DNA from: Tiliqua scincoides
Taxonomy: Eukaryota; Chordata; Lepidosauria; Squamata; Scincidae
Length of the DNA stretch: 64,000 nucleotides
Assembly: GCF_035046505.1 (NCBI RefSeq)
Contig: NC_089822.1
Coordinates: 102,742,659 to 102,806,658, forward strand
Direction: 5' to 3'
A program made the translations under genes and the position numbers. The notes below the pieces were generated by a model. That model saw only the letters and a program-made list of their open reading frames with translations. It did no database searches and was not told the DNA's origin. Below are positions 44,270-54,600 of the stretch, one piece after another. Position 1 is the stretch's first letter; each line of letters starts with the position of its first letter.

Positions 44270-45110
44270 AGAGCTTAGGTCCTTTTAATCCTTGATGTAA
44301 CATTAGCAGACTATTTTGAGCTAGTAATATGCAATATCATTCATTTTAGTAATATCACTCATTTTAAAGCCGAGGGAACCATTAGTCTGATGCAGTCTCT
44401 CTACTTACATAATCCAGGCCATGGAAGTTACCCGGCCATTCCTGTACTAAAGGCAGAATTCTTGGTGAAACTGAAAGCATTCTGTTCAAAAAAGCAAGAG
44501 CTGTGGAATTCATAAAGTTTCCAAGTGAGTTGTTCCTCCAAGGCAATCCCCCATTTTTGCTCTCAGTGTTTTGAATTTCTGCTGAAACATTTCTCTTGTA
44601 GACAGAAATATATTTTTAAAAATCCAACCGAAACTACACCACACTATGAGCTTAATGAGCTTTATTTTATTGAGCTTATGGTCTGCACCACTGCAAAGAT
44701 TCAAGGTAGGTTGCATCATGTTAATCTTACAGCGTGTTAATCTAATGATAATCTTACTCCAGCCCTTGCCACCAAAAACCAGTTTAAATTTTAAAAGCTT
44801 GACACTGCTTTTGGAAGATACATAGGTTGTGATACATCGTCAACAAAGGATTCCAAAGTTAAAAGCAGTTACTGAGAACCAAGCACCAGCCCAAGGATTC
44901 TGGTGCCTTTTAGTGAATTAAAAATTCTCACCACCACCCAACCTATGTTTTAGCATATTCTGAGCAGCATAACAATAACAATTCCATGATCAAAAGCTGG
45001 TCAGGATACTATTTTCGTTCATTTTTTAAGATCTGTTACTTCTTTACTGCTTCTTCACAACTATGTCAGTGCTCTGGGCAGGGGAAAAAAAACAGGAACA
45101 AAACTTCAGA
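44270..45110. other. Intergenic, no gene recognised
   Basis: AT-rich GPR162-P3H3 intergenic sequence with no recognised repeat or gene. Confidence 0.4.
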
Positions 45111-45125
45111 GGTATTTATTATTAT

Positions 45126-45266
45126 TTAATGTGTTTCACCGGGATACTCTTCTTCAGGGCAATGATAAAGCAAAGAAGCCTTACATTTCTGTATTAACTA
45201 AAAGTACAGAAATCTGTTTTGCTTTATCAGTGCCCCTGAAGAAGATACGCATCTGAAATACATTAA
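45126..45266. repeat. Inverted repeat (hairpin MITE candidate)
   Basis: Left CTTCTTCAGGGCAATGATAA pairs with right TTTATCAGTGCCCCTGAAGA, and AATGTGTTTCA pairs with TGAAATACATT. The motif (CCCTGAAGAAG with GAAAC-like flanks) resembles the hairpin at 22274-22519. Confidence 0.7.
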
Positions 45267-45493
45267 TTACATTGCATTTGTGGTGCATCTGTGAGGTTTC
45301 CCCTGTCCGTCCGTCCCCCCACATTGGCCCTCCATGCCCTTTCCTTCTACGCCCTGGGTTGTCAATGTAAATAAAAGGGCTTCAGATCTGGAATGCAGGA
45401 AAAAATTTCCCAGCCTACAAGCTGCTAGCCTTCTTCGGTACACCCCCACTAAAAGCACAGGTAGTGATTCTCCACAAGATGTATGTAGCTAAG

Positions 45494-45970
45494 GGTGCAG
45501 TTCTAACTGGCTGTAAGGCACGTTTGCACCTCCTTGAAAGGAAGCCAGGCCAGCGCTCCAAAAGCACTGGCCTGCAGAGGCTCACAGAAGCCTCCACACC
45601 AGCTTCCTCCCAGCGCATTGGGAGGACGAAAGGTAGGGGAGGGAGGGAGGCATTCCTGGATGGGGGGAGGGCGGGCAGTGGGCGGCCCCAGGGGTGGCAG
45701 GGAGCGGGAGGCAGGGCTGGGATCTGGCAGTTATGCCAGATCCCAACCCCCATTCCCGGGGAGAAGGGAGTGGCTTCAATCTGCTCCGCTCTCGTCGGAC
45801 TTGTGCCACCTCCAGAGGTGGCACAAGTCTGAAGAGACCCATTGGGGCCAGCAGTCCTTACCCAACCCTTACCCAGAAATGTTTCCCCTTACCTCTGGCT
45901 ACGCTGCTTATGGCCACTATCCTGCATTGGATACAGCGCAAGCCTGGCTTGCCCATTCCAGCGCAGGATA
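45494..45970. mobile_element. C-type GC-rich element
   Basis: Left GTGCAGTTCTAACTGGC is diverged; the right end AGCGCAGGATAGGATT is clear. CCTTACCTCTGGCTACGCTG lies inside. It joins directly to the repeat at 45972. Confidence 0.5.
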
Positions 45971-45971
45971 G

Positions 45972-46410
45972 GATTAATAATAATAATAACTATGTATTTA
46001 TATACTGCCTTTCTGGTCATCGGATTACTCCTATGACTTTATTCAAGGCGGTTTACATAGGCAGGCATTTCTAAATCCCTCAAGGGGATTTTTACAAACA
46101 TAGAGGTTCTCTCTTTCAAGAATGAACAACATTTCAGAATGGATCTTCCTGGTTTGGTCTCACTTCTGGCCTCCAGTTCTCCCACACAGGCTGACAAGCT
46201 GCTCCATCTCTCACATGGAGGGCAGCCAAGACACTTCTTGCTCATACCAAGAGCAGGTGGAATCACTCAGCTCGGCTTGTCAGCTGCTTCAAGGTCTCAC
46301 CATTTTCAGCCTTCAGGGAGTTGCCGGTGTCCTCAAACCGGCGACATTCTGATCTTATCTTCTGGCTAACGGAGGTTCTGCCCTCTAGACCAGACCTCCT
46401 GCCCTATGGC
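45972..46410 (-). mobile_element. LINE/SINE-like repeat, family unsure
   Basis: Starts with TAATAATAATAACTATG then TTTATATACTGCCTTTCTGG and AAGGCGGTTTACATAGGC, the antisense of a 3' tail that ends in (TTA)n. The body to about 46410 (CCTCTAGACCAGACCTCCTG) appears to belong to it. Confidence 0.5.
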
Positions 46411-46526
46411 AGGCACCTCAGCAGTGAAAACACAATAACTGATCCCCTTACGAGGAGAAAGCATGTATGAGGTGGCACAACTCAGGGGGATTAATTATGA
46501 TCCCCAAATGAGTAATAGAACTAAGA

Positions 46527-47112
46527 GCGCAATCCTATCCTGCGCTGGAACAGGCAAGCCAAGAGGCTTGTGTGGCAGGTTGCTATTAGAGACTCAGCCC
46601 AATCCAATACTTCCCAGTGCCCAGGGCTGCAGCGGGGCCAAAATGGCAACTGCTGCATCCGGAAGGGCTGGGAAGCAGTACCAGGTCTTATGCTCCCTTA
46701 CCCCATGTAAGATCTAGGTGGCCCCAATGGGGCTCCTTGGATCTGTGCCTGCTATTGAGTGGGTACAGAATCCAGGAGACCTGTATGGGGTTTCCCAGGC
46801 CAGGAGGGGGGTCAGGCTATGGTGGCAGAGTCTGCCACCTTCTCCACCCCTCCTGCCCTGCTCCCACCCCATGCCCCACCTTCCCGCTGCCCTGGAACGC
46901 TTCCCTCCACCCGACTCACTATTCCACCACCTAGTGCTCGCCCAGAGCTCCAGGTGGCATTTGACCAGCCTCCACCCGGTGCTGGTTCAGCATGGGCCTG
47001 CACTAAGCTGGCACCGGGCCGGCGGTAAGTGTCGCAGGCATGCCTTACAGCAAGTCTGTGACACTCAGCACTGGCTCTGGGCCAGCATAGGCTTGATAGG
47101 ATCAGGCCCTCA
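46527..47112. mobile_element. C-type GC-rich element
   Basis: Starts GCGCAATCCTATCCTGCGCT and ends GGCTTGATAGGATCAGGCCC. A second start-like block, CAGCCCAATCCAATACTTCC, at about 46596 suggests two overlapping copies. Confidence 0.55.
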
Positions 47113-47339
47113 GAAGAGGACAAGCCAAGAAAAAATGTATTAGAATCAAATCCCCAGAAAACCCTCCGGTGCCACTCTTTGTTTACTAAGATTAGTTTGC
47201 ACATCTTTAATTGGCCTGGTTCCTATGTCTTCATGAGCAGCCTAGGAGTACCAGCAAGCACTTAGCAGAGGTCTGTGTCCAGTTCTGAAGAGTGCACTAT
47301 GATGACTTTATTTTCCAACATATTTGTTGCATTCAAAGT

Positions 47340-48060
47340 CTACATTTCTTTCTTTAAAAGATTTGTAGACTGCTTTTCTTGCTTAAAAACTTCCCAAGGC
47401 AGTGTGCAATACTTAAATTGAAACAACAGTAAGAGACAAGGAACAAAACAATAGGAGGAGAATTTAAAAATAGTATTGTTCACTGAAAGCCATACGGATG
47501 AAAAGGTTTTTGTTGTCTGTTTAAAAACCACCAAAGAGGCAATCTACAGGATCTCTTTGGGAAGGGAGTTCCCACCAAACAAACTTGTGTCAGCAGCAGG
47601 CTGTGACTGTAGGGCTTGGGAAGCTTGTGTGGTCCTTACAGTATCCCAAGCTCAGACCATGTAGTTTCAATGGTCAAGATAAACATCTTGAATTAGACCC
47701 AGCAAAGATATAACCAGGGTGACTGGTATAAGGCTGGTGGTGTTATATTGCTGTGCCGCTGGGTGCCTACTAACAACCAGGTGGCAGCATTCTGTACCAG
47801 TTGAAAACTACTGCTCTGTCATGACTATGGCATCCAAGCAAGCAAGGATACAAGATAATTTATCTGAAAAACATAATGCAAGCTGTAATGCAACAGCAGG
47901 CCACCATGGTTTCAAGCTGTTTCCTGGGCTCTCCTGCAAGATGTCCAGAACTACAGTACTTGGGGAAAAAACTCTGTGGTACAGCATTGTGCAGATGCAC
48001 TAGCAGTAGAGAAATAAGACTTTTTCCATCACCAGCACCACTACGCAGCAGTTTCTAATG
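47340..48060 (-). mobile_element. Degraded LINE-like 3' region
   Basis: TTTGTAGACTGCTTTTCTTG, ACTTCCCAAGGCAGTGTGC and GGGAAGGGAGTTCCCACC resemble antisense L2-type 3' sequence. Highly diverged, boundaries uncertain. Confidence 0.35.
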
Positions 48061-48320
48061 TGGGCGCTAATCTTTTTTCCTCTGGATGGGTCCTGGAGTC
48101 TTTTGCCATTTCTACTGTAGCTCGCTGCCAATCCGTTTTATTGTTTGCAGTTCAGTGGCATAACAAAGATCTGAATGGACTTGGCAGACTAAGAAAGAAA
48201 GTCTAGGAGTGATCATTAGCCCCTGTTATCTCATTCCAGAGAGAGGTCATGCTGTTGGCAGGACCATCAACCATTCCCATGGGAAAGTCCCAAAAAGGCA
48301 TCAGGAGTCCATGAGACATA

Positions 48321-48503
48321 GCGCCCAGTCCTATCCAACTTTCCAGCTCCAGTGCAGCCACAATGCAGCCCCATGGTAAGGGAACACGTTCCCATTCCTC
48401 GAGAAGGCCCCCAGTGACTGCCCCTCTACCACAGAATGCAGCGCACACCCCACTGCACTGGCACAACTGCACCAGCATTGGAAAATTGGATAGGATTGGG
48501 CCC
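48321..48503. mobile_element. A-type palindromic element
   Basis: GCGCCCAGTCCTATCCAACT ... ATTGGATAGGATTGGGCCC. Confidence 0.85.
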
Positions 48504-48639
48504 ATAAGTCTCCAGGGCAGACCATTCTAATAGGCTCCCACCTTGTAGAGGTGTGTGGAATCCACTCAAGCTTTACGAGATAGTGCTTTATCCATGATGA
48601 TGGAATCACATTTTGCTTCTCCACCCATAGATCACTCCC

Positions 48640-48980
48640 ATCCACAACCATACGCTTTACTCAGCGTGTAGTTAATCTGTGGAACTCTTTGCTACAGGAT
48701 GTGAGGATAGCATCGGGCCTAGATGCCTTTAGAAGGGGATTGGACAAATTTCTGGAGGAAAAATGCGTCATGGGTTACAAGCCATGATGTGTATGTGCAA
48801 CCTCTTGATTTTAGAAATGGGTTGTGTCAGAATGCCAGATGCAAGGGAGGGCACCACGATGCAGGTCTCTTGTTGTCTTGTGTGCTCCCTGAGGCATTTG
48901 GTGAGCCACTGTGAGATACAAGAAGCTGGACTAGATGGGCCTATGGCCTGATCCAGCAGGGCTGTTCTTATGTTCTTATA
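48640..48980 (+). mobile_element. CR1 LINE 3' end
   Basis: TTAATCTGTGGAACTCTTTG, GAAGGGGATTGGACAAATTT, CAAGAAGCTGGACTAGATGG, GGCCTGATCCAGCAGGG and the terminal repeat TGTTCTTATGTTCTTA. Confidence 0.9.
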
Positions 48981-49545
48981 CAAAACTGAGCAAATGACTT
49001 GCCATGTTTGTGGGACTTTGCAACAGACCTGTGGTTGTAATGGAGGTTATGAAATCACAAGCTGAACCAGGCAAAGCAGCCCCAGCGTAAATGTTTACAT
49101 CCCCCAAGACAATGAGTCTTGGGGACCTCCACATTACATCCAAGACCACCTCCATTATCCCAGGCAGGAAGTGCTGTTGGGTAGCAAGATGGGCAGCGCA
49201 CCAGTACAGTCCCGATCCTGTTGCATGATCACAACACCAGGTAAAGACATACAAAGTGTGATAACAGTCGATGAAGCACTTGGAAAGGAGGTGGAATCTC
49301 AATGGTCTACTACAACTTTGCTATCCATTGGACCAAGGTTGGTGCCGCACTTTGAAACTGGTGGACACCACTGGGATAAGTTAGAATGCCCCTCCCGTCA
49401 TCCAGTCAGGCCTCTGTAATGCATGCCACATCAGCCTCTTTGGCTGAGGTCCTCCCACCGACTGACATTAAGCCCTAAGAGTTTTGGACATGACTGATTC
49501 CAGGCCGGGAGAAGGACTGGAAGATGCAGTGCTTTTGACACAGAC

Positions 49546-49632
49546 TGCAATCCGATGCACACTTTCCCGGGAGTAAGCCCCACTGAACACCATGGGACTT
49601 GCTTCAGAGTAGTGGTGCCTAGGATTGGGCTG
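49546..49632. mobile_element. B-type palindromic element
   Basis: TGCAATCCGATGCACACTTT ... TTGCTTCAGAGTAGTGGTGC ... GGATTGGGCTG. Confidence 0.83.
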
Positions 49633-49790
49633 TTAGTGCACCTTTCTTTTACCCAATGTGACCAACTCCCCATGCTCAAGACCACCACATATTGGGGGGG
49701 GGGGTGCTGCTACTCCCCAAAAAATCACATTCTGTGGGAAGCAGCATATCACTTCCATCAACCTCTTTTTCCTTCCAGCTTAGTGTCTCA

Positions 49791-49957
49791 GGGTCAAATC
49801 CTATCCAACTTTCCATGCCAATGGGGCTTGTGCTGCATCCTGTGGTTAGAGGGTAGTTATGGAGGCCTCCACAAGGTAAGGGAACATTGGTTCCCTCGCC
49901 AAGGGGCCGCGTTGCAGCTGCTAGAAATTGCTAGGTGCTAGAAATTTGGATCGGACC
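49791..49957. mobile_element. A-type element, inverted body
   Basis: GGGTCAAATCCTATCCAACT ... AAATTTGGATCGGACC. It is followed at once by a B element. Confidence 0.7.
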
Positions 49958-50044
49958 TGCAATCCTATGCACACTTTCTTGGGAGTAAGCCCCATTGAAC
50001 ACAATGGAACTTCCTTTTGAGTAGACATGCATGGGATTGGGCTG
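49958..50044. mobile_element. B-type palindromic element next to the P3H3 promoter
   Basis: TGCAATCCTATGCACACTTT ... TTGAGTAGACATGCATGGGA ... TTGGGCTG. Ends about 280 bp before the P3H3 ATG. Confidence 0.85.
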
Positions 50045-50326
50045 ACGGTTTTCTGATCCAGCCTGTTCCTCTTGCCGTCATGTCCAGAGTAGGCAGAATC
50101 CGGGCCCGGCCCCCTTGGGTGTCTTCCCTTCCCCAGCCTGGCTTCATCCCTCAGGTCTTCTGCTGCCTCTGGAAGGAATGCGCAGCCTCTGGCAACCTTC
50201 GCGGGGTTTTTCTTTGGGTCTGCCCCGCCTCCTGCGTCCCTCCTGCCAGCAAGGCAGCTCCTCTCGCTCTCCCCTTGCAGCCAGGCTTCCCCTTCGCCCT
50301 GGCCAGCATCCTCTCTCGGCCCAGCC
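50045..50326 (+). promoter_or_regulatory. P3H3: GC-rich P3H3 promoter / 5' UTR region
   Basis: A short GC-rich stretch between a repeat cluster (ending about 50044) and the P3H3 ATG. No TATA box is evident. GC content carries on into exon 1, consistent with a small CpG-rich promoter. Confidence 0.45.
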
Positions 50327-50740
50327 ATGCCTGCCTTTCCCCTCCTCCTCGCCCTGCTGCTCTGCCCAGCAGGGACCCGCCAGCTGAGCCCTTACGACCT
50401 GCTCTACGCCGACGGGGCCCGCGCGTACTTCGCCCAGGACTGGCCGCGGGCCGCGGAACTGCTGCAGCGCTCCCTGCACAGCTACGCTCAGCTGCGGGAC
50501 GCGCGGCGCCAGTGCCAGGGCAGATGCCAGGGCGAGGCCAGCTTCGCGGGGCAGCCGCCTTCCTCGCAGGCCTGGGAGACCCGCTTCTTCGACCGCGTGC
50601 TGCAGCGGGCGGAATGCCTGGAGGAGTGCCTGGGGCGCAGGCTCGGGGGCCAGCCGTCCAGCCACAGGGCCAGCCGGCAGATCCGGCAGGAGTTTGAGAA
50701 GAGGGAGCCCTACAACTACCTGCAAGTCGCCTTCTTCAAG
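50327..50740 (+). CDS. P3H3: P3H3 exon 1: signal peptide, CxxxC motifs 1 and 2
   Basis: 138 codons. MPAFPLLLALLLCPAGTRQ is a signal peptide; DLLYADGARAYFAQDW matches human DLLYADGLRAYAAGAW; CQGRC and CLEEC follow; the exon ends REPYNYLQVAFFK before GTGAGA. It is very GC-rich, and an upstream in-frame ATG is not needed. Confidence 0.93.
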
Positions 50741-51597
50741 GTGAGACCCGGGCAGGCAAGGAGAGAGAGGCCGCTGATGTGGCTGCCCCCTCCCTCCTTC
50801 CCTCCCTCCCCGGAAAGCAGTTGCTGCAAAAATGCAGGTCTCCTCTTGTGTGCCCCCTGAGCCACTGTGGGCCACTTGTGGGCCACTGTGAGATACAGGA
50901 AGCTGGACCAGACCTGATCCAGCCAGGCTTTTTCCAGGTCCCAAACCAAGTCTCCAACTGTGCTCTGGAGCACTTAGAGCAGTGGTTCTCAAACTTTTAG
51001 CACCGGGGCCCACTTTTTAGAAGGAGAATCTGTCAGGACCCACAGGAAGTGATGTCGTGACCAGAAGTGACATCAAGCAGGGAAATTTTGGACAATCCTG
51101 GGCTTCAATCCTATCCACACTTACCCAGGAGTAAGTCCCATTGACTCCCATTGTTAAAAGCATTATACATAGTAGCCTGTTAAAGGTACAGATCTGTAAC
51201 TTTTTCCCAAATGCACTCCATGGTAGCATCAAGTCTAATAGATTAAAAATAAAATATTGAAATGAATGGGGACCCATCTGAAATGGCTCACGACCCACCT
51301 CATGGGCCCCAACATACAGTTTGAGAAACACTGCCTTAGAGTACTCACTGCCTTCACTCTTTCAGTTGTTTGCCAGAATCCAGAGGAGGGAAAAATAAAC
51401 AGGGAATGAATCTTTGGTTTTTTTTAGAAGCATCACTAGCTCTGGCAGCCTGTAGTGGCTCTTAGTCTTTCCAGGCTGTACCTTCTTACTCTTTTTGCCT
51501 TCATCCATTTCACCTCCTTCCAGCAGTGACTCCAGTCTCTGTGCCTCCCCCATCCCTTCAACCTGAAGTTGTGTCTACGATTGTTTCCAAACAGAGC

Positions 51598-51629
<32 letters not shown>

Positions 51630-54600
51630 CAGCTTAAGAGACTGGATGAAGCAGTTTCTTCAGCTCACACGTTCTTTGTGGCCAATCCACAACACCTGCA
51701 GATGCGCGAAGACATAGAGAAATATCGACGCATGGCAGGGGTGAAATCAGAAAGTTTTCGGGATCTTGAGGCCATGCCACACTGGGTGAGAAACTTATGG
51801 ACATCTTTGATCTTGTGTGGGACTGTTAGCCAAATGGGCAAACCAGGGTGAAGGTAACATAACCGGATAAGTGGAAAATCTAAGGGCAAACAGGCAAGGA
51901 ACAGACCAATGGTAGAAATGGTTCAGGTTTCAGAAGGACAAGGCCAGCAAAAAGCAGAACCTGCTTGAGGAACAGCTGGTTGATTCTAGGGATTTCCTGC
52001 TTTCTTTTAGAGGTAGACTAGAGCCAGGGATGCTCAGGTGAGCCAGCATGGCATGGCAGAGCTGAAAAGTGGTTTTTGGTAGGGACTGGAAGTGGCATGG
52101 CTGGACTTTGAGAATCACAAGCTATGAAATAGCACACATAATCCCTGAAATTATCCTCTTCCCTATAAGCTCCCCACTATAGAGCCACTTTGGCATCTGT
52201 CCCACATCTCCACCATGTAGATCCAGGACTTTGATAAACCATAAGGCTGCATCCAGAGGACAGATTATCTCATATAGTGGTAAGGAGGCAGATTGCCAGC
52301 ACTGAAACATCTGCAGTGTTCTCCCCATCCCACAACATGGAAGGGGTGAGGGGTTGCTTTACCAGGGGTAGGAAATAGTCTGAAATAATAACAGAAGTTG
52401 TAGGTGCTCATTTTAGTTTTCGATATGAATGGATTTTTTTACATTCTATCAGGTGAGCCCTCTATCAGGTGGTACTGAGTAGGCGGTAGGTGGGGGAGGC
52501 CAAATGCGGGAGCGGGAGGAGCAGAACAAAGACTGGGGTAGGGAGGGGGCTGTCAAGACCAGGAAGAGGGTAGAATCAGCACTGCAGATGTACTGTCCCC
52601 CTTCCCAGTCTTGATCCGCATTCCCAGATCCTCTCAGACTTGTGGCAGCATAATAGCTAGCACACGTCCAAGTAGGCCCATTACTTACCCCAGACAAGGG
52701 AACAAATGTGGCATGGTTTCATCGGCTGGGGGGGAGTAACGTAGGATTGGGGTGCCTATGTGGTATGGGAGATAGAGATTCATGAATGGATATTCCAATG
52801 CCTTTTTTAATACTTAAAGGATGCATGGAGGTGTCTGAATCAGACTGAGAATGCCAAACTGGAGAAAGAGGTGTTTAATCCATCTCTCCCATGCCAGTGC
52901 ACCCATTGAATCCCTCCTGCAAACTGCTAAGCACAGTGTGGGCACCTGCCTTGTTTTGTAGCAGGGTTAACAGCAGTTTCACGGGGTGTTTTCAGTTGGA
53001 AAAACAGCACAGAGGAAATATCATCTCCTCTGATGTTACTGTCCCAAGATAATTTTTGAAGCTTGAAAAAAGACAGCTGGAACATCTGATGGCCATTAAC
53101 AGCTTGGCCCTCAGAATGAAGCCTGTGCATGTTACATTGAGACAGTGCCCTAGAGGGCAGCACTATCATATGAGAAAGCCACAGCTCAGTGCTTTTTCAG
53201 ACATGAATGAGAGGGTGTGGCTTGTGGTCCTGCAGGTGGCATATGAAACAGGAGTGCATCATTACAGTATGGATGACTACCAGCAAGCGGTGACAAAACT
53301 GGAGGAGTCACTCCGAGAAGGACTCCTGGCTCTGGAGGACTGCCGAGCTCTTTGCGAGGGGCCCAAGGAGGAGGAGGAGGAGGAGGAGGATGAAGAGAAG
53401 ATGCCGCTTGGCCTCTTTGAAGCCATTGCAGGTAGCATCAAAAGTCTGAAAAAGCACCTGGGCTGCAGTCCCAACAATTAAGAACACCCCAGACTGGAAA
53501 GCTCATGTGGGTTTGTGAGAGCCGAAATGTCCTGAACAATACTGCGTATTTTGATGTAGAAGTTCTTCAGATAGGTGTGGGTGGATAGAGGAAAGGCTCA
53601 GCACCCCTCGCCTACATGTCCCTTCCATATCTAGTTAGCTTAAATTAGCTTTTGTCTCTGCTTTCTTTTCTGTCTTCTTATCAATACTTGCACAATTTCT
53701 GTTTCTACTGCACCAGGGGAATTTTTGTAGCCATTTCTACCTAGCTTCCATTCTGCTAAAGATCGTCTATATTTTCAGTTTTATTTCTTTCTAAAGTGAA
53801 GGCCGGGGCTGGGACTCGGTTAGCTAGTTGAGGCAAGGTCAAGGGTCTGGGTATGCCAGTGGTGTTCCCTGCGGGGAGGGGGGGGCAAAATGGTAAGTTG
53901 TGCAGGCAGCTCAACTTGTTGTGTAAGCACCCCCTCCCCTTCACCTCTGAAGCCATTCCCGGGAGTGAGAGCAGCATATAGGCATCTCTTCCCAGTTGCT
54001 GTCACCTCCTGGAATGGCTTTGGAGGCGAGGGAGAGGAGCCTCTCACACGGCAAGTTGAGGTGCCTGCACAGCTTACCATTTCCCTGCCTCTAAAAATGC
54101 CACTGGGGTGTGCTTTGCACATGTTTGTTTAACTTTTACCCTTTTGAAACAGATTTGTGTGCCCTATCATAGGCTGCTTTGGAAAGTCCATCAGTTTCAA
54201 AAGTAGTTTGTCCTATGGCATGGCCAATGAAGCTGGTGTTTAAGAAACGCAGGCCTAAAGTCTCCTGGGGGCATGCCAAGCTAGCTGCATCCCAACCAGT
54301 ATTTTTTTTTTTATTACTGCTCAGTTACCACAGTTCTTCATTTGGTTCAAACATCACTAAAGTGTGTGACTTGACAGAGAATTTTACCCCATAGTTGTTC
54401 ACTTTACTTATCTTCTATGATTTTTTTTTAGCAGAAACATGTACTGAAGCAGGAAATGTGAACTATATTTGCAAGGTGTTGAAAGTGTAATTTAAGACCT
54501 GTTCAATTCAGAAGAACAAAAAATACCTCCAAGAGGAAAAACTCTCTGTTTTTATCCAGTGACAATTAAGGTTCAATCCTATGCAAGCTTACTTCAGAGT

